Assembly (NCBI GenBank): GCA_029204225.1
Contig: CM055113.1
Coordinates: 2,874,081 to 2,938,080, forward strand
Length of the DNA stretch: 64,000 bases
From: Diphasiastrum complanatum
Taxonomy: Eukaryota > Streptophyta > Lycopodiopsida > Lycopodiales > Lycopodiaceae
Direction of reading: 5' to 3'
The notes beneath the pieces were generated by a model. The model saw nothing but the letters and a program-made list of their open reading frames with translations. It had not been told where the DNA came from and did no database searches. This document shows, piece after piece, positions 62,534-64,000 of the stretch. The translations under genes and the position numbers were made by a program. The stretch's first letter is position 1, and every line of letters begins with the position of its first letter.

Positions 62534-62600
62534 ATTGAAGCACAAATCATACACACAAATCCACATGAACTCACGTACATACACACACATACATCGGTCA
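62403..62600. repeat. (GT/CA)n compound microsatellite
   Basis: GT run at about 62,405-62,420, then (CA)n at 62,453-62,487 and 62,499-62,532, with scattered ACACA further on. It abuts the start of the gypsy fragment. Confidence 0.95.
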
Positions 62601-63036
62601 CCCGAGTCCACCCTACAACAGTTCCAAGAGGGATGCCACCAGAAAAACAACATTTTCAAGCCCCGGTGCTTGCAGTCACGCGAGCACAGAAGCGAAAGGA
62701 AGTGACTCATTCACCACTCCCATCAGTATCCGATGATTAACCCTTAGCTACAGAACCGTATCCGAATGTGAGAAAAGAAGTAAGACAATATCACAAGATA
62801 CAACATTGGGTACAAAGAGCGCAAGCGGAAGAAAAAGCACAAGCAAAAGACGTACCTACAGAACCTCCTGATGTTGAAGATTCGGTACCACAAGCGGGCT
62901 CACCATTGCAAACTGATCAGATTGATCGGTTGCATCATCATGAACCACTTTTCACATGGTGGAGCCCAAGGATCCGCACACTGAGGTGCTCATAAGTTTG
63001 CTAGCAAGCCGTGTTAACTAACCTCTTGGAGAATTA

Positions 63037-63492
63037 TTGTGGATTGTGCCACAAGCCAAGAGACTTATGGCTGAATGGGCCAAAGCTGAAGTGGAATTAA
63101 TAACAGCAAAGCCCATATACTGTTCGGGCTACGAAGAAACGAGCAACGTCCTCCACATTGGAGTAGTGTGGGAAAGCGAAAAACACGATATCAACCTTCT
63201 GATAAAGCACAAGAGATTTGAAGACGAGGCAGCAGTAGTGGATGGAGGATCAGGTGTAAATTTGATCTCCACTACTTTGTACCAGAAATGGGGTTTGAAA
63301 GGATTGAAACCAACAAAATTTGCCATCAAGCTAGGAGATCAATCATGTGTAGAACCAAAAGGTGTAGTTGATGAAATCTTTGTAAAAATAGTGAGAATGC
63401 AGTTTGTGATCACTTTTGTGGTGATAGACATACCAGAGTCCCCTTCTACTTATGAACTTTTACTAGGAAGACCATGGTTGAGGACTCCGTAA
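63037..63492 (+). pseudogene. Gypsy aspartic protease
   Basis: 151 codons. KPIYCSGYEETSNVLHIGVV leads to AAVVDGGSGVNLISTTLY (active-site Asp as DGGS, about residues 67-72), FAIKLGDQSCVEPKGVVDE, and ELLLGRPWLRTP, the conserved strand near the protease end. A stop (63,490) lies directly after. The frame is otherwise clean, so this is the best-preserved protease of the family here. Confidence 0.85.
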
Positions 63493-63662
63493 GTGGGTCA
63501 CAACTAGGAAACCGAAAAACTCACCTTTGAAAAAAGGGAGCAAGCTGTAAAGGTCGATCCAACCACATGGGCGTTGAAACCAATTACACCAAAGGCTGAT
63601 GATGGATCATTGATCGCCCAAAGCAAGCCAGAGGAGGTCACTACGATTCTGAAACAGATATC

Positions 63663-63989
63663 ATGAGATGGACGGACACATTGGCAACTATTGACTTTAT
63701 GGTTGGGCATGCTTGTCAACATAATTCTGATCTAGAACCCAGCACATCTTCACCCAAGTGCTACACATTGGACACACCAATCACTTTCGGGATGAACATG
63801 ATCAATGTCGCACGGCTATCAGCGAAAGCTATTGAGAACCCTATGGACGATGATCTAGTCCCTTGGCAATATGCTTTTACCTACAACAAGGAGACTGAGC
63901 TAATAGATGAGCAGGTCCTGCAACATATGGACCCAGATCGTTATGGAGAAAGTACTAGCTCAACCACCACAAAAATTCGCAATGGCTAA
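63663..63989 (+). pseudogene. Gypsy polyprotein spacer upstream of RT
   Basis: 108 codons with SSPKCYTLDTPITFGMNMIN and DDDLVPWQYAFTYNKETEL, each found in the other two copies of this family in the window. The frame slips near 63,945 (GESTSS in place of the GIKEVPAQL seen in the 1 kb copy). It probably continues beyond the window into RT. Confidence 0.8.
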
Positions 63990-64000
63990 AGTTTCCAAGA

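Larger units (their letters stand above)
62601..64000 (+). mobile_element. Ty3/gypsy protease and spacer, continues off window
   Basis: Third copy of the family at 24.6-27.1 kb and 0.97-1.8 kb. The sequence from 62,617 aligns with 26,048 onward (ACAGTTCCA...GGGATGCCAC, AAACAACA). Protease lies in 63,037-63,492 and the spacer in 63,663-64,000, ending in the segment also seen at 990-1150. Confidence 0.9.

Noticed and set aside
62378-62710. Cys/Val and His/Thr repeat frames
   Set aside because: Artefact of the (GT/CA)n tract.

Overview
The window is nuclear DNA of a land plant, dominated by broken transposable elements. Support for a plant comes from a COX17-type copper chaperone gene with plant-like sequence, a fragment of an LRR resistance-type gene, Ty1/copia and Ty3/gypsy elements with plant primer-binding sites (TGGTATCAGAGC and TGGCGCCG types), a CACTA (En/Spm) transposase, and short GT-AG introns. 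Very low gene density, deep decay of the elements and long pure (CT/GA)n tracts suggest a large genome. A fern or gymnosperm is my guess, not something the sequence proves.

Layout. 1-962 (-): two exons of an unrecognised host-type gene, cut by a gypsy fragment (about 966-1800, +). 4.2-5.9 kb (-) and 5.96-7.0 kb (+): a decayed copia RT/RNase H, then a copia 5' LTR, primer site and gag start. 7.9-8.2 kb (-): COX17, the clearest host gene, with a CT-rich upstream region that appears twice (9.3 and 10.6 kb). 11.0-11.9 kb: three diverged copies of a 310-325 bp tandem unit. 14.4-15.7 kb (-): gypsy integrase beside a fragment of an unrecognised gag-like protein. 18.6-27.1 kb (+): a gypsy element (LTR, primer site, leader, gag, protease) split by a 3.75 kb internally deleted copia element on the minus strand (20,460-24,208) with both LTRs. 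31.1-32.7 kb (-): a copia LTR/primer site and a copia 3' end. 32.7-37.1 kb (+): the most complete copia polyprotein plus 3' LTR. 37.1-38.6 kb (-): gypsy RT/RNase H. 39.5-40.0 kb (+): copia RT. 40.7-42.06 kb (+): CACTA transposase with one probable intron. 43.0-44.7 kb (-): two long overlapping ORFs with a duplicated module, not recognised. 44.8-46.0 kb (-): LRR resistance-type gene remnant. 46.1-49.9 kb (+): copia gag fragment, an LTR carrying a two-stage minisatellite, then a copia body truncated in RT. 53.5-53.7 and 58.6-60.7 kb (-): two members of an LTR family; the second has a polypurine tract and a gag-like ORF but no visible polymerase. 61.7-61.9 kb (-): a cleanly bounded 183-bp candidate host exon. 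62.6-64.0 kb (+): a further copy of the gypsy family seen at 1 kb and 24.6 kb, running off the window.

The genes do not form a working system. COX17 would act in mitochondrial cytochrome oxidase assembly. The rest is mostly nested, truncated and mutated element DNA, with many stop codons that look like C-to-T decay of Arg, Gln or Trp codons. The best candidates for something undescribed are the gag-like LTR family, the 43-44.7 kb ORF pair, and the three unrecognised host-type coding segments (1-962, 17.3-17.5 kb, 61.7-61.9 kb).
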